Origin: Enterobacter asburiae
GTDB lineage: Bacteria; Pseudomonadota; Gammaproteobacteria; Enterobacterales; Enterobacteriaceae
Length of the DNA: 64,000 nucleotides
Reading direction: 5' to 3'
Assembly (NCBI RefSeq): GCF_024599655.1
Contig: NZ_CP102247.1
Coordinates: forward strand, 1,860,001 to 1,924,000
Shown here: positions 9,039 through 18,098 of the stretch, piece after piece
How positions within the stretch are numbered: position 1 is the stretch's first letter
Layout of the letters: each line of letters starts with the position of its first letter
Translations under genes and position numbers: made by a program
Notes under the pieces: model-generated
Told to the model about the DNA's origin: nothing
What the model saw: only the letters and a program-made list of their open reading frames with translations
Databases searched by the model: none

Positions 9039-9052
9039 ACACTTTATAGTGT
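9039..9052. promoter_or_regulatory. Palindrome in the promoter of the MurQ-like gene
   Basis: ACACT-TTAT-AGTGT is a perfect 5-bp inverted repeat next to TATATAAA, 29 bp upstream of the ATG at 9081. It could be an operator. No regulator gene for it is visible nearby, and it could be chance in AT-rich DNA. Confidence 0.35.
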
Positions 9053-9080
9053 GTGGGTACTCATAATAAGGAGGCTGTTT

Positions 9081-9944
9081 ATGAGCATTATGCTTACCGG
9101 TTCGGTCAAGGAAAGACGGCACGCCAGCACGATGAATATTGATAGATTGTCCACGCTGGACATGCTGAAAGTCATTCACCAGGATGATGCACTCATTTCT
9201 GCTGCTGTTACCCCCTGTTTAGATACTATTGCCCGCGTGGTGGATAACGCCGCCGCAACGCTAAGCCATGGCGGTCGCCTGGTCATCGTTGGCGCGGGGC
9301 CGTCGGGGCGTGTTGCGAAACAGGTTGCCGATGAATATGCGCCGGGCAAAACCCCTGTGATGGCCGTTACGGCGCAAGAAGGGGAAGGGAGCTACGAGCG
9401 CGGCGTTGCCGATCTGCAGGCCATCAAATTTGGCGAACACGATATGATGCTGGCCGTGACCGTCAGCGGAAAAACGCCGTGGGTCTGGGGGGCTATGCGT
9501 CACGCGTGGTCGCTGGGTTCACCGGTCGCCATTATTACCGGTGATGCGCAAAGTGAAGCCGCACAGCTGGCAAGCATGGTTATCGCGCCGGAACTGGGGG
9601 CCGACGTCGTCGCAGGCTATCTCAACACCAAAGCGGGGATTGCGCAGAAAATGATCCTCTCAATGATCGCCACTGGGCTGGCCGTCCGAACCGGACGGGT
9701 TTTCAGCAACCTGCGCGTGGATCTTGAAGCAGGCACGACCAAATGGGCTGAACGGCAAATCGCCATTGTGATGGAAGCGGGGGGATGCAGCCGGACGGAG
9801 GCAAAAGCCGCGCTGGAGAGCTGTAACCATAACTGTAAAACGGCGGTATTAATGGTGCTGACAGGGCTGGATGCGTGGAAAGCCCATGAGCTGCTGGTGC
9901 AGAACAACGGGTTTATCCGCGTGGCGCTGCAGGAAGCGCCGTAA
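9081..9944 (+). CDS. MurQ-like SIS-domain protein with altered active site
   Basis: A 287-residue protein in the family of N-acetylmuramic acid 6-phosphate etherase (MurQ). It keeps the SIS sugar-phosphate fold (GAGPSGRV near 71-78, TVSGKTPWV, LNTKAGIAQKM) and the C-terminal UBA-like tail (GCSRTEAKAALES). ATG 9081 is chosen because AAGGAGG lies 6 nt upstream; the frame is open further upstream. In recalled E. coli MurQ the catalytic glutamates are Glu83 in DASECPPT and Glu114 in AVEGAED. Here the first region reads QVADEYAPG (Glu85 may match), and the stretch around the second is shortened to AQEGEGSYERG. No murP or murR is adjacent. It may act on another sugar acid or not be an etherase at all. 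Confidence 0.75.
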   Translation: MSIMLTGSVKERRHASTMNIDRLSTLDMLKVIHQDDALISAAVTPCLDTIARVVDNAAATLSHGGRLVIVGAGPSGRVAKQVADEYAPGKTPVMAVTAQEGEGSYERGVADLQAIKFGEHDMMLAVTVSGKTPWVWGAMRHAWSLGSPVAIITGDAQSEAAQLASMVIAPELGADVVAGYLNTKAGIAQKMILSMIATGLAVRTGRVFSNLRVDLEAGTTKWAERQIAIVMEAGGCSRTEAKAALESCNHNCKTAVLMVLTGLDAWKAHELLVQNNGFIRVALQEAP

Positions 9945-9965
9945 CATACACCGTGAAGACGTAAA

Positions 9966-9987
9966 AAAGGCCGCAATTGCGGCCTTT
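9966..9987. terminator. Bidirectional terminator, MurQ-like gene / porin gene
   Basis: A perfect palindrome (AAAGGCCGCAA paired with TTGCGGCCTTT) lies between the converging gene ends at 9944 and 10001, with A/T tracts on both sides. Confidence 0.85.
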
Positions 9988-10000
9988 GGTATTTTGGAGA

Positions 10001-11164
10001 TTAGAACTGGTAGGTCATGCCGATGCCAACGATATCATCGGTGGAAATACCGTATGCGTCATACAGCGCTTCGTCCTGATCCAGCATGTTGATCTTGTAA
10101 TCAACATAGGTGGAGAAGTTTTTGTTGAAGCTGTAGGTCATGCCCAGGTCGACGTAGTTAACCAGATCCTGATCGAATCCTTTACCGTCCAGGTCTTTAC
10201 CTTTTGAGTAGACCCATGCCAGGGAAGGGCGCAGACCGAAGTCGAACTGGTACTGAGCAACCGCTTCAAAGTTCTGAGTCTGGTTGGCGATACCAACGTT
10301 GCCGATTGGCGTCATGTTGCGGGTTTCCGCATACATCATCGCCAGGTAGACGCTGTGAGCATCGTATTTCGCGCCCACGGTCCAGGCTTCAGCTTTATCA
10401 CCAGCCGCATAGCCGATGCCTTCCGCGGCTTTGCCATAAGCAACCTGCTCGTTAGTACGATCGGAAGACGAGTATGCCGCACCCAGGCTCAGGCCGGAGA
10501 GATCGCCAGAGAAGTCATAGGTGGTAGACATACCGAAACCGTCGCCGTTCTGGAAACGAACATCGTTATGACCGTTTTTAGTGCCTTCCTGCACATCAAT
10601 ATAATTGCCGAATTGATCTTCGTGCGGACCACCTTCGTTATTACTCTGATACTGCAGCGCGAAATTCAGACCCTCAACCAGACCGAAGAAATCCTGGTTA
10701 CGATACGTTGCCAGACCGTTAGCACGGCCGTTCATGAAGTTATCGGTCCAGGTGTAAGAGTCACCGCCAAATACAGGCAGCATATCGGTCCAGGCTTCTA
10801 CGTCGTACACGACGCCGTAATTACGGCCATAATCAAATGAACCGTATTCGCCATATTTCAGGCCAGCGTATGCCAGACGGTTAAATGATTTGTCACCCGC
10901 GCCTTCGGTATCGTTAGCGTAGGTTTTGTATTCCCACTGGCCGTAACCGATCAGGTCGTTAGCGATCTGGGTTTCGCCTTTGAAACCAATCTGCACATAG
11001 GTTTCGTCGCCGTCGTCGCCAGCGTTGTCAGAGAAGGTGTGACGCGCATCGACTTTGCCGTACAGGTCAACTTTGTTGCCGTTTTTGTTGTACATCTCAG
11101 CCGCATTTGCTGCGCCTGCCATTAATAACGCGGGTACCAGAATTGCCAGAACTTTTCTTTTCAT
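10001..11164 (-). CDS. Outer-membrane trimeric porin, OmpC/OmpS family
   Basis: A 387-residue general porin. The start is ATG 11164, giving the signal peptide MKRKVLAILVPALLMAGAANA and a mature start AEMYNKNGNKVDLYGK, as in OmpC/OmpF. The frame continues upstream but would spoil the signal. Further marks are the Asp-rich loop after YGQWEYKTYAND, FGGDSYTWTDNFMNGRANGLATYRN in the constriction-loop region, and the C-terminal aromatic YQF needed for BAM assembly. In Salmonella ompS1, and in E. coli the yedS remnant, lie near this chromosomal position, so it is probably the positional equivalent of OmpS1. OmpR control is likely for the family, but no site was assigned. Confidence 0.9.
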   Translation of the reverse strand: MKRKVLAILVPALLMAGAANAAEMYNKNGNKVDLYGKVDARHTFSDNAGDDGDETYVQIGFKGETQIANDLIGYGQWEYKTYANDTEGAGDKSFNRLAYAGLKYGEYGSFDYGRNYGVVYDVEAWTDMLPVFGGDSYTWTDNFMNGRANGLATYRNQDFFGLVEGLNFALQYQSNNEGGPHEDQFGNYIDVQEGTKNGHNDVRFQNGDGFGMSTTYDFSGDLSGLSLGAAYSSSDRTNEQVAYGKAAEGIGYAAGDKAEAWTVGAKYDAHSVYLAMMYAETRNMTPIGNVGIANQTQNFEAVAQYQFDFGLRPSLAWVYSKGKDLDGKGFDQDLVNYVDLGMTYSFNKNFSTYVDYKINMLDQDEALYDAYGISTDDIVGIGMTYQF

Positions 11165-11448
11165 TATATATTCCCTTAAAAGATAATTTATATGAATATA
11201 TGTAATCACGCTCCGTAATTACAGGCTCGATACTATTCCAGGAGATGTTATTTAGTTTCAAAAATAAATGTAATTAAATTCGATGAAATATTGCTAAATA
11301 TTTCTATTGATCTCTTTATTTTTCTAGTGAATTAATTCATTGAATTTATATGATGTAATTATTATTAAGTATTTCGCAATTCTATTTTTTAATTGGTTTG
11401 ATTCGGCTGTGTTATAATTCACGCTCTTTTAAACAACAGGATATGACG
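11165..11448. other. AT-rich porin/yedJ divergent spacer
   Basis: A spacer of 284 bp, strongly AT-rich, between the porin start and yedJ. It must hold both promoters. TTATAATTC at 11411-11419 is a plausible -10 for yedJ. No further element was recognised. Confidence 0.5.
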
Positions 11449-12150
11449 ATGGAACTTGCCCAGTGGCAGCACAGATTTGAGCGCTGGCTCGAGGAAAACC
11501 ACAGCACCGACGATACCGCACATGATATTTCGCATTTCCGTCGGGTCTGGATGACGGCGCAAAAAATCATGGTTAATGAAACGGTGGAGCCGCTGGTGAT
11601 CCTGACCGCATGCTATTTCCACGATATTGTCAGCCTGCCGAAAAACCATCCCGAACGCAGCCGGTCGTCACAGCTGGCGGCGCGCAAGACGGGTGATATT
11701 TTGCGCCGCGACTTCCTGGACTTTCCGCCAGAGCACGCAACCGCCGTCGCGCACGCGATTGAAGCGCACAGCTTCAGCGCCGGGATTGCGCCGCAGAGCA
11801 TAGAGGCCAAAATCGTGCAGGACGCAGACCGGCTGGAAGCGTTAGGCGCTATCGGCCTGGCGCGCGTCTTTGCCGTCTCGGGCGCGCTGGGCGTGTCGCT
11901 TTTTGATGCCGACGATCCCTTTGCCGATGCGCGTACCCTTGACGACCGTGCGTTTGCCCTAGACCATTTTCAGACCAAGCTGCTGCGATTGCCTGATACA
12001 ATGCAAACGGAAATGGGCCGCGAGCTGGCACGTCACAATGCCGATTTCCTGATCCAGTTTATGGCGAAACTCAGTGCTGAATTACGCGGCGACTGCATCG
12101 GGCTGGATAGCCAGGTGTTGAACCGCTTCCGTCGCAGTTTGCGCAACTGA
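11449..12150 (+). CDS. yedJ: HD-domain phosphohydrolase YedJ
   Basis: A 233-residue predicted metal-dependent phosphohydrolase, collinear with E. coli YedJ. HD-superfamily residues visible are HDISHFRRVW near the N-terminus, the HD pair in CYFHDIVSLPKNH, EAHSFSA and VQDADRLEALGAIG. ATG 11449 is preferred over ATG 11443, since AGGA lies 7 nt before it and the product then starts MELAQ as in E. coli. The physiological substrate is unknown. It is probably transcribed on its own; dcm starts 43 bp later. Confidence 0.9.
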   Translation: MELAQWQHRFERWLEENHSTDDTAHDISHFRRVWMTAQKIMVNETVEPLVILTACYFHDIVSLPKNHPERSRSSQLAARKTGDILRRDFLDFPPEHATAVAHAIEAHSFSAGIAPQSIEAKIVQDADRLEALGAIGLARVFAVSGALGVSLFDADDPFADARTLDDRAFALDHFQTKLLRLPDTMQTEMGRELARHNADFLIQFMAKLSAELRGDCIGLDSQVLNRFRRSLRN

Positions 12151-12193
12151 ACTGTGGTAATCTGTTTCCAGTCTTTATTCTCCGGTTAAAAGA

Positions 12194-13627
12194 ATGCAGG
12201 AAAATCGATCAGTGACAGAGCCCGCGCCTGAGCAGGCTGAGAAATCAACGGCAACGGTGCAGGCGTTACTGCGCCAGCTGTTGGATATCTATGATGCTAA
12301 AACGCTGGCCAATCTGCTGGTGGCGCACGGCGAGAGCCACTGGAGCCCGGCGATCCTTAAACGTCTGCTGACCAGCGAGCGCGCAGGGCGTCGCCTGAGT
12401 GAGGGCGAGTTTCGTTATCTGCAAAACCTGCTTCCGCGTCCTTCTGCCGCGCACCCGAACTATGCCTTCCGTTTTATCGATCTGTTTGCCGGTATCGGCG
12501 GCATCCGACACGGTTTTGAAGCTATCGGCGGACAGTGCGTGTTTACCAGTGAGTGGAACAAACATGCCGTAAGGACCTACAAGGCCAACTGGTACTGCGA
12601 TCCGCACGAGCATCATTTCAACGCGGATATCCGCGATGTGACCCTGAGCCATAAAAGCGGCGTAACGGATGAACACGCCGCCGAGCACATTCGCCAGACG
12701 ATCCCGGCGCATGACGTGCTGCTGGCAGGCTTCCCGTGTCAGCCCTTCTCGCTGGCCGGTGTCTCCAAAAAGAATGCCCTCGGACGCGCCCACGGTTTTG
12801 CCTGCGATACCCAGGGAACGCTGTTTTTTGATGTGGCGCGCATCATCGATGCCTGCCGTCCGGCCATCTTTGTGCTGGAAAACGTCAAAAATCTAAAGAG
12901 CCACGACGGTGGAAAAACCTTCCGCATTATCATGCAAACGCTGGATGAATTGGGTTATGACGTGGCCGATTCACAGGACATGGGCGCGGACGATCCCAAA
13001 ATCATTGATGGGAAACATTTCCTGCCCCAGCATCGTGAACGTATCGTGCTGGTAGGTTTCCGCCGCGATCTCAATCTCAAGGGGAATTTCACCCTTCGGG
13101 ATATCCCGTCTCTGTATCCCGAGCGGCGTCCAACCGTGGCCGACCTGCTGGAACCTGTCGTTGACGCGAAATTTATCCTGACCCCGGTGCTGTGGAAATA
13201 CCTCTACCGCTACGCCAAGAAACATCAGGCGAAGGGCAACGGCTTCGGTTTTGGGATGGTAAACCCCAACGATCCCCACAGCGTGACCCGCACGCTGTCT
13301 GCTCGCTACTACAAAGACGGCGCGGAAATCCTGATCGACAGGGGCTGGGACAAGGCGCTGGGTGAAACAGATTTCGACGATCCGCATAATCAACGTCACC
13401 GTCCGCGACGCTTAACGCCGCGGGAATGCGCCCGGCTGATGGGATTTGAGACCCCGCAGGGCTACCGCTTCCGCATTCCGGTTTCGGACACCCAGGCGTA
13501 CCGCCAGTTCGGTAATTCGGTGGTGGTTCCCGCGTTCGCGGCGGTGGCCAAACTGCTGGCCTCGCGCATCAGACAGGCGGTGGCACTCCGTCAGGGCGAG
13601 GCCGTCAATGACGGATGTTCACGATAA
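12194..13627 (+). CDS. dcm: DNA-cytosine methyltransferase Dcm
   Basis: A 477-residue C5-cytosine methyltransferase, full length for Dcm, which methylates the inner C of CCWGG. Conserved blocks are FIDLFAGIGGIRHGFE (AdoMet site), GFPCQPFSLAG with the catalytic Cys near residue 182, FVLENVKN, QHRERIVLVGF, and the C-terminal RRLTPRECARLMGF and RQFGNSVVVP. The first 90 residues are the usual Dcm N-terminal extension. No cognate EcoRII-type endonuclease is present, so it is the solitary chromosomal enzyme. It overlaps vsr by 20 bp in another frame, the arrangement known from E. coli. Confidence 0.97.
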   Translation: MQENRSVTEPAPEQAEKSTATVQALLRQLLDIYDAKTLANLLVAHGESHWSPAILKRLLTSERAGRRLSEGEFRYLQNLLPRPSAAHPNYAFRFIDLFAGIGGIRHGFEAIGGQCVFTSEWNKHAVRTYKANWYCDPHEHHFNADIRDVTLSHKSGVTDEHAAEHIRQTIPAHDVLLAGFPCQPFSLAGVSKKNALGRAHGFACDTQGTLFFDVARIIDACRPAIFVLENVKNLKSHDGGKTFRIIMQTLDELGYDVADSQDMGADDPKIIDGKHFLPQHRERIVLVGFRRDLNLKGNFTLRDIPSLYPERRPTVADLLEPVVDAKFILTPVLWKYLYRYAKKHQAKGNGFGFGMVNPNDPHSVTRTLSARYYKDGAEILIDRGWDKALGETDFDDPHNQRHRPRRLTPRECARLMGFETPQGYRFRIPVSDTQAYRQFGNSVVVPAFAAVAKLLASRIRQAVALRQGEAVNDGCSR

Positions 13628-14099
13628 GGCGACGCGCAGCAAAAACATGCGTGCCATCGGCACGCGTGACACCGCCATCGAAAAGCGCCTGGCCGGGCTG
13701 CTGACGCAGGCGGGCTTTGATTTCCGCGTGCAGGATCCCGCGCTTGCGGGCCGGCCGGATTTCGTCATCGACGCCTGGCAGTGCATCATCTTTACCCACG
13801 GCTGTTTCTGGCACCACCACGACTGCTACCTGTTTAAAGTCCCCGCGACGCGCACCGATTTCTGGCTGGATAAAATTGGCAAAAACGTCGAGCGCGACAG
13901 CCGGGACCTGAGCGCGCTGATTGCGCAGGGCTGGCGGGTGATGATCGTCTGGGAGTGCGCGCTGAGGGGCAGATTAAAACTGAACGATGCCGATCTGACC
14001 GAACGGCTGGAAGAGTGGATCTGCGGCGGCGGCCAGACCGCGCAGATCGACACCCAGGGAATTCACCAGCTTAAGGTTTCTCCACCCCGCAAGGCGTGA
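13608..14099 (+). CDS. vsr: Very short patch repair endonuclease Vsr
   Basis: A 163-residue endonuclease that nicks 5' of the T in T:G mismatches left by deamination of Dcm-methylated cytosine. The start at ATG 13608 (MTDVHDKATRSKNM) lies inside the end of dcm; the same frame is open further upstream but only as a shadow of dcm. Catalytic-region residues are visible in GRPDFVIDAW, FTHGCFWHHHDC and DFWLDKIGKN. Translation is probably coupled to dcm. The last 29 bp overlap the convergent yedA gene. Confidence 0.96.
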   Translation: MTDVHDKATRSKNMRAIGTRDTAIEKRLAGLLTQAGFDFRVQDPALAGRPDFVIDAWQCIIFTHGCFWHHHDCYLFKVPATRTDFWLDKIGKNVERDSRDLSALIAQGWRVMIVWECALRGRLKLNDADLTERLEEWICGGGQTAQIDTQGIHQLKVSPPRKA

Positions 14100-14985
14100 C
14101 CACCGGTTTTGCGGGCAGTAAATATTTGCCCAGGGTGACCAGCACGACGGCAAAAACAATCACCCCTAATGCCAGCCATTCAACGGAAGAGAGCGTTTCT
14201 CCCCCCAATCCCGTTCCGAGCAGCACGGCCACGACCGGGTTGACGTAGGCATAGCTGGTGGCGACAGCCGGTGAGACGTTGCGGATCAGGAACATGTAGG
14301 CGTTAATGGCGATGATGGAGCCAAACAGCGCCAGGTAGCCTACCGCCAGAAAGCCCGACAATGGCGGCAGGGTCGTCAGCTTTTCTCCCGTCAGCGTGGA
14401 GGCGAGCAGCAGCACGATTCCGGCGGCAAGCATCTCAATCGCCCCCGCCATCATGCCGGCCGGCAGTTCGATACGCGAACCGTAGACGGAACCAAACGCC
14501 CAGCTCATCGAGCCAATCAGGATGATGACGGCGCCCCACGGATTCCCGCTCAGGTTGCCGCCGCTGTTCAGCAGAATAATGCCAGCAAGGCCAATACCAA
14601 TCCCCAGCCATTCCAGCTTGCGGGTACGGATACCGAAAAGGCGGCTAAAGCAGAGGGTAAACAGCGGTACGGTGGCAACGACCACGGCGGCGATCCCGGA
14701 CGGTACGTTCTGGTGCTCGGCAATCGTGACAAACCCATTTCCCACCGCCAGCAGCAGCAGGCCGATGAGGGCGGCATTCAGCATCGGGCGCAGCGGGGGA
14801 AGCTTGTGCCCGCGCAGCAGCAGGAAGGCCAGCAGCAGCACGCCAGCCGAGAGGAAGCGGATGCCCGCCATCATCAGTGGAGGCCAGCTTTCCACGCCGA
14901 TGCGAATGACAAAGTAGGTTGAACCCCAGATGATGTACAGCGAAAAGAGTGCCCCAATGAGCGGTAGCAGTTGCCGGAAACGCAT
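14071..14985 (-). CDS. yedA: EamA/DMT-superfamily transporter YedA
   Basis: A 304-residue inner-membrane protein with ten predicted membrane helices in two EamA repeats (about residues 10-140 and 150-290). It opens with the family segment LYIIWGSTYFVIRIG and matches E. coli YedA throughout. Members of the drug/metabolite transporter superfamily usually export small metabolites; the YedA substrate is not established. The start ATG 14985 faces away from yedI across a 178-bp spacer. Its 3' end overlaps vsr by 29 bp, so the two mRNAs are complementary there. Confidence 0.92.
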   Translation of the reverse strand: MRFRQLLPLIGALFSLYIIWGSTYFVIRIGVESWPPLMMAGIRFLSAGVLLLAFLLLRGHKLPPLRPMLNAALIGLLLLAVGNGFVTIAEHQNVPSGIAAVVVATVPLFTLCFSRLFGIRTRKLEWLGIGIGLAGIILLNSGGNLSGNPWGAVIILIGSMSWAFGSVYGSRIELPAGMMAGAIEMLAAGIVLLLASTLTGEKLTTLPPLSGFLAVGYLALFGSIIAINAYMFLIRNVSPAVATSYAYVNPVVAVLLGTGLGGETLSSVEWLALGVIVFAVVLVTLGKYLLPAKPVVTPCGVEKP

Positions 14986-15163
14986 AATCCCTCACGACGA
15001 AATAAAAAGGTCGCTGATAGTAAACGCGAAAACTATCCTGCTGGCGAGCCCTTTAATTGTGTAGCTGATGTGAATTTTTTGTTGACGTGAGGTGCCTGTT
15101 TCCGGGTTTGCGCTTTTGCTCCATACTATTCACCTAATTACCAAAAAATGAAGGATTAAGATT

Positions 15164-16075
15164 TTGGCAGGAAGTAGCTTATTAACATTGCTGGATGATA
15201 TTGCGACCTTACTGGATGACATTTCAGTGATGGGTAAACTGGCGGCGAAAAAAACCGCAGGTGTGCTGGGAGATGATTTATCGCTTAACGCCCAGCAGGT
15301 GAGTGGGGTAAGGGCTAACCGTGAACTGCCGGTGGTGTGGGGGGTAGCAAAAGGCTCCTTCCTGAATAAGGTGATTCTGGTGCCGCTGGCGCTGCTGATC
15401 AGCGCGTTTATTCCCTGGGCCATCACGCCATTGCTGATGATTGGCGGGGCATTTCTCTGCTTCGAGGGCGTGGAGAAGGTTCTGCACTCCTTCAGCGCGC
15501 GCAAGGAGAGCGATACGCCGGAGATGCGCCAGCAGCGTCTGGAAGCGCTGGCCGCGCAGGACCCAAAAACCTTCGAGCGCGATAAGGTCAAAGGCGCCAT
15601 TCGAACCGACTTTATCCTGTCCGCAGAGATTGTCGCCATTACGCTGGGCATCGTGTCTGACGCGCCGCTCCTGAATCAGGTTCTGATCCTCTCCGGCATC
15701 GCCATTCTGGTCACCGTCGGCGTCTACGGCCTGGTGGGACTGATCGTGAAGCTGGATGATATCGGCTACTGGCTGGAGGAGAAATCGAGCGCGGTGGCAA
15801 GAGGCATCGGCAAAAGCCTGCTGGTGCTGGCCCCGTGGCTGATGAAGAGTTTGTCGGTGGTGGGCACGCTGGCGATGTTCCTCGTGGGCGGCGGGATCGT
15901 GGTTCACGGTATCGCTCCGCTGCACCATGCAATCGAACATTTCTCCTCGGCGCAGGGGGCCGTTGTCGCGGCGATTCTGCCGACGCTGCTGAATCTGGTG
16001 CTGGGCTTTATCATTGGCGCTATCGTGGTCGCGGCGGTGAAGCTGGTTGAAAAAATACGCGGCACGTCGCACTAA
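15164..16075 (+). CDS. yedI: DUF808 inner-membrane protein YedI
   Basis: A 303-residue membrane protein collinear with E. coli YedI (DUF808). The N-terminus SSLLTLLDDIATLLDDISVM and the block LGDDLSLNAQQVSG are family hallmarks, followed by at least five hydrophobic segments. The start is TTG 15164, with AAGGA about 8 nt upstream; no ATG fits without losing the conserved N-terminus. The function is unknown. Confidence 0.9.
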   Translation: MAGSSLLTLLDDIATLLDDISVMGKLAAKKTAGVLGDDLSLNAQQVSGVRANRELPVVWGVAKGSFLNKVILVPLALLISAFIPWAITPLLMIGGAFLCFEGVEKVLHSFSARKESDTPEMRQQRLEALAAQDPKTFERDKVKGAIRTDFILSAEIVAITLGIVSDAPLLNQVLILSGIAILVTVGVYGLVGLIVKLDDIGYWLEEKSSAVARGIGKSLLVLAPWLMKSLSVVGTLAMFLVGGGIVVHGIAPLHHAIEHFSSAQGAVVAAILPTLLNLVLGFIIGAIVVAAVKLVEKIRGTSH

Positions 16076-16153
16076 TTGTTACCCGCTGTGGGATGCAAAA
16101 AGACCGTTCCTCGTCTAAATTGAAACAGTTTCACCCTGATACAGGAGGCAGGT

Positions 16154-16336
16154 ATGGTCTTTTTGGTCAGTGATGAAGTTAAGCCTAAGAAGGGCGGCCC
16201 ACGTATGATTGTCACCGGGTATTCCAGCGGAATGGTGGAATGTCGGTGGCACGATGGCTATAGCATCAAGCGGGAAGCATTTCGTGAAGATGAGCTTCAG
16301 CCGGGGGACGGGCAGCACAAGCGGGACAAGGCTTAA
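16154..16336 (+). CDS. yodC: Small protein YodC
   Basis: A 60-residue protein of the YodC family, nearly identical in its core GGPRMIVTGYSSGMVECRW to E. coli YodC. AGGAGG precedes the ATG. It resembles DsrB (19554-19742) in size and general style. The role is not established. It is flanked downstream by a strong terminator, so it is probably a single-gene unit. Confidence 0.9.
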   Translation: MVFLVSDEVKPKKGGPRMIVTGYSSGMVECRWHDGYSIKREAFREDELQPGDGQHKRDKA

Positions 16337-16344
16337 TCACATAA

Positions 16345-16368
16345 CGCCCGGCTTTGCCGGGCGTTTTT
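16345..16368 (+). terminator. yodC terminator
   Basis: An 8-bp stem CGCCCGGC/GCCGGGCG with a TTT loop is followed by TTTTT. Confidence 0.9.
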
Positions 16369-16409
16369 ATCTCAAGTACCGGGTGTAAGGCAGTCATCAT
16401 GGAGTGTGT

Positions 16410-18098
16410 GTGCAGCGCGATACCTTTGTTGTAAGACGATCATTTTTGCAATGGCTGCATAAGCGTAGCAATCCGGGGTTGATTGTTAATCTCTGTTTTC
16501 TGGTCGTTCTGGTGTTTTCCACTCTCCTGACCTGGCGTGAGGTGGTGGTCCTCGAAGAGGCTTATATCTCCAGCCAGCGTAACCATCTGGATACGGTGGC
16601 CAGTTCGCTGGACAGGCAGCTGCAGAACAGCGTGGACAGGATGCTGTTGTTCCGTCAGGGCATGCGTGATGCGATCCAGACGCCGCTGGCCTTTGATGTA
16701 TTACAGAATGCGGTGTCACGCTTTAACACCCTCCGCATGCTCCCCACCTGGCAGCTTGCCGTTGATAAAAAACGCACCCTCCCCATTAACGGCGTTTCGG
16801 ATGCGTTCGTCGACAAAACCACGCTACTGAATCGTGACGCTGAGCGTCTCAGCCACGAAATTTCCGCCGCGCTCGAAGTGGGGTATCTGCTCAGGCTGGC
16901 GTCGTCGAGAGCGCAAACGGAAGCGCGCGTGATCTACGTGTCCCGCGCCGGATTTTTCATTTCCACGGATACGCCGGACCAGGCGGGGGATATTACCTCC
17001 CGCTATTACCATCTGGTCACGCAGTCCTGGTTTACCCAGCAGTCAGAACGGAACAATCGCGCGCGCGCGGTGCGCTGGTTTATCTCTACCCCTTCATCCT
17101 GGACCAATGATGAACGTACGATCACCGCCAGCGTCCCAATCTATTTCGATCATTACTGGTATGGCGTCGTGGCGATGGATTTTACGTTGAGCACGATGCA
17201 GCGTCTGCTGGCCGATGCGACGGAAGATCGAACGGAAGGGGAGTATCAACTGTACGATACCCGGCTCAATATGATTGCCACCTCAGTCCACGCGGAGAAC
17301 GCGGTTAACCATTTTGACGAACGCGAAACGGCGCAGATTGCGCAGGCGATTGAGCACGCGACCGGCGGCGGGATCCGCCTCGGAAGCCGGTTTGTTAGCT
17401 GGGAGCGGCTCGATCACTTCGATGGCGTTGTCCTGCGGATCCACACCCTGCACGAAGGGGTACAGGACGATTTCGGCAGCATCAGCATCGTGCTGGCGCT
17501 GCTGTGGGCGCTCTTTACCGCCATGCTATTGATCTCGTGGCTGGTGATCCGTCGGATGGTGAGCAACATGTACACGCTTCAGCACTCGCTCCAGTGGCAG
17601 GCCTGGCATGACCCGCTTACCCGGCTGAATAACCGCGGCGCGCTGTTCGACCGCGCAAAATTGCTGGCGGAAACCTGTCGCCAGCAGTCGCTGCCGTTCT
17701 CGGTGATTCAGATCGATCTCGACCATTTTAAAAACATCAACGACCGTTTCGGCCATCAGGCCGGTGATAAAGTCCTCTCCCACACGGCAGGGCTGATTGC
17801 CAGCGCGCTACGCAAGAATGACGTGGCAGGGCGCGTAGGCGGGGAAGAGTTTTGCGTTGTCCTGCCGGGGATTGGTCTGGAGGAGGCGAGAAGCGTCGCG
17901 GATCGCATTCGCTGCCGGATCGACAGCAAGGAGATCCTGGTGAAGAAGAGCACGACTCTGCGCATCAGCGCGTCGCTGGGGGTCAGCAGCGCGGATGAAG
18001 CGGGTAACTACGAGTTTGAACAGCTGCAGTCCGTGGCGGACGCCCGGCTGTACCAGGCCAAACAGTGCGGCCGTAACCGGGTCGTCTGGCGGGATTAG
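16410..18098 (+). CDS. dgcQ: Diguanylate cyclase DgcQ (YedQ)
   Basis: A membrane-bound diguanylate cyclase making cyclic di-GMP, which in enterobacteria promotes cellulose and the sessile state. A membrane helix (about 22-42) is followed by a periplasmic CHASE7-like sensor region, a second helix (about 355-375) and a GGDEF domain. The signature reads GGEEF near residues 477-481, with the inhibitory RxxD site (RKND) five residues before it, so product inhibition should be intact. Two in-frame GTG starts are possible, 16404 and 16410. The second is chosen because GGAG ends 5 nt before it. It ends by overlapping the 3' end of convergent yedP by 4 bp. Confidence 0.93.
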   Translation: MQRDTFVVRRSFLQWLHKRSNPGLIVNLCFLVVLVFSTLLTWREVVVLEEAYISSQRNHLDTVASSLDRQLQNSVDRMLLFRQGMRDAIQTPLAFDVLQNAVSRFNTLRMLPTWQLAVDKKRTLPINGVSDAFVDKTTLLNRDAERLSHEISAALEVGYLLRLASSRAQTEARVIYVSRAGFFISTDTPDQAGDITSRYYHLVTQSWFTQQSERNNRARAVRWFISTPSSWTNDERTITASVPIYFDHYWYGVVAMDFTLSTMQRLLADATEDRTEGEYQLYDTRLNMIATSVHAENAVNHFDERETAQIAQAIEHATGGGIRLGSRFVSWERLDHFDGVVLRIHTLHEGVQDDFGSISIVLALLWALFTAMLLISWLVIRRMVSNMYTLQHSLQWQAWHDPLTRLNNRGALFDRAKLLAETCRQQSLPFSVIQIDLDHFKNINDRFGHQAGDKVLSHTAGLIASALRKNDVAGRVGGEEFCVVLPGIGLEEARSVADRIRCRIDSKEILVKKSTTLRISASLGVSSADEAGNYEFEQLQSVADARLYQAKQCGRNRVVWRD

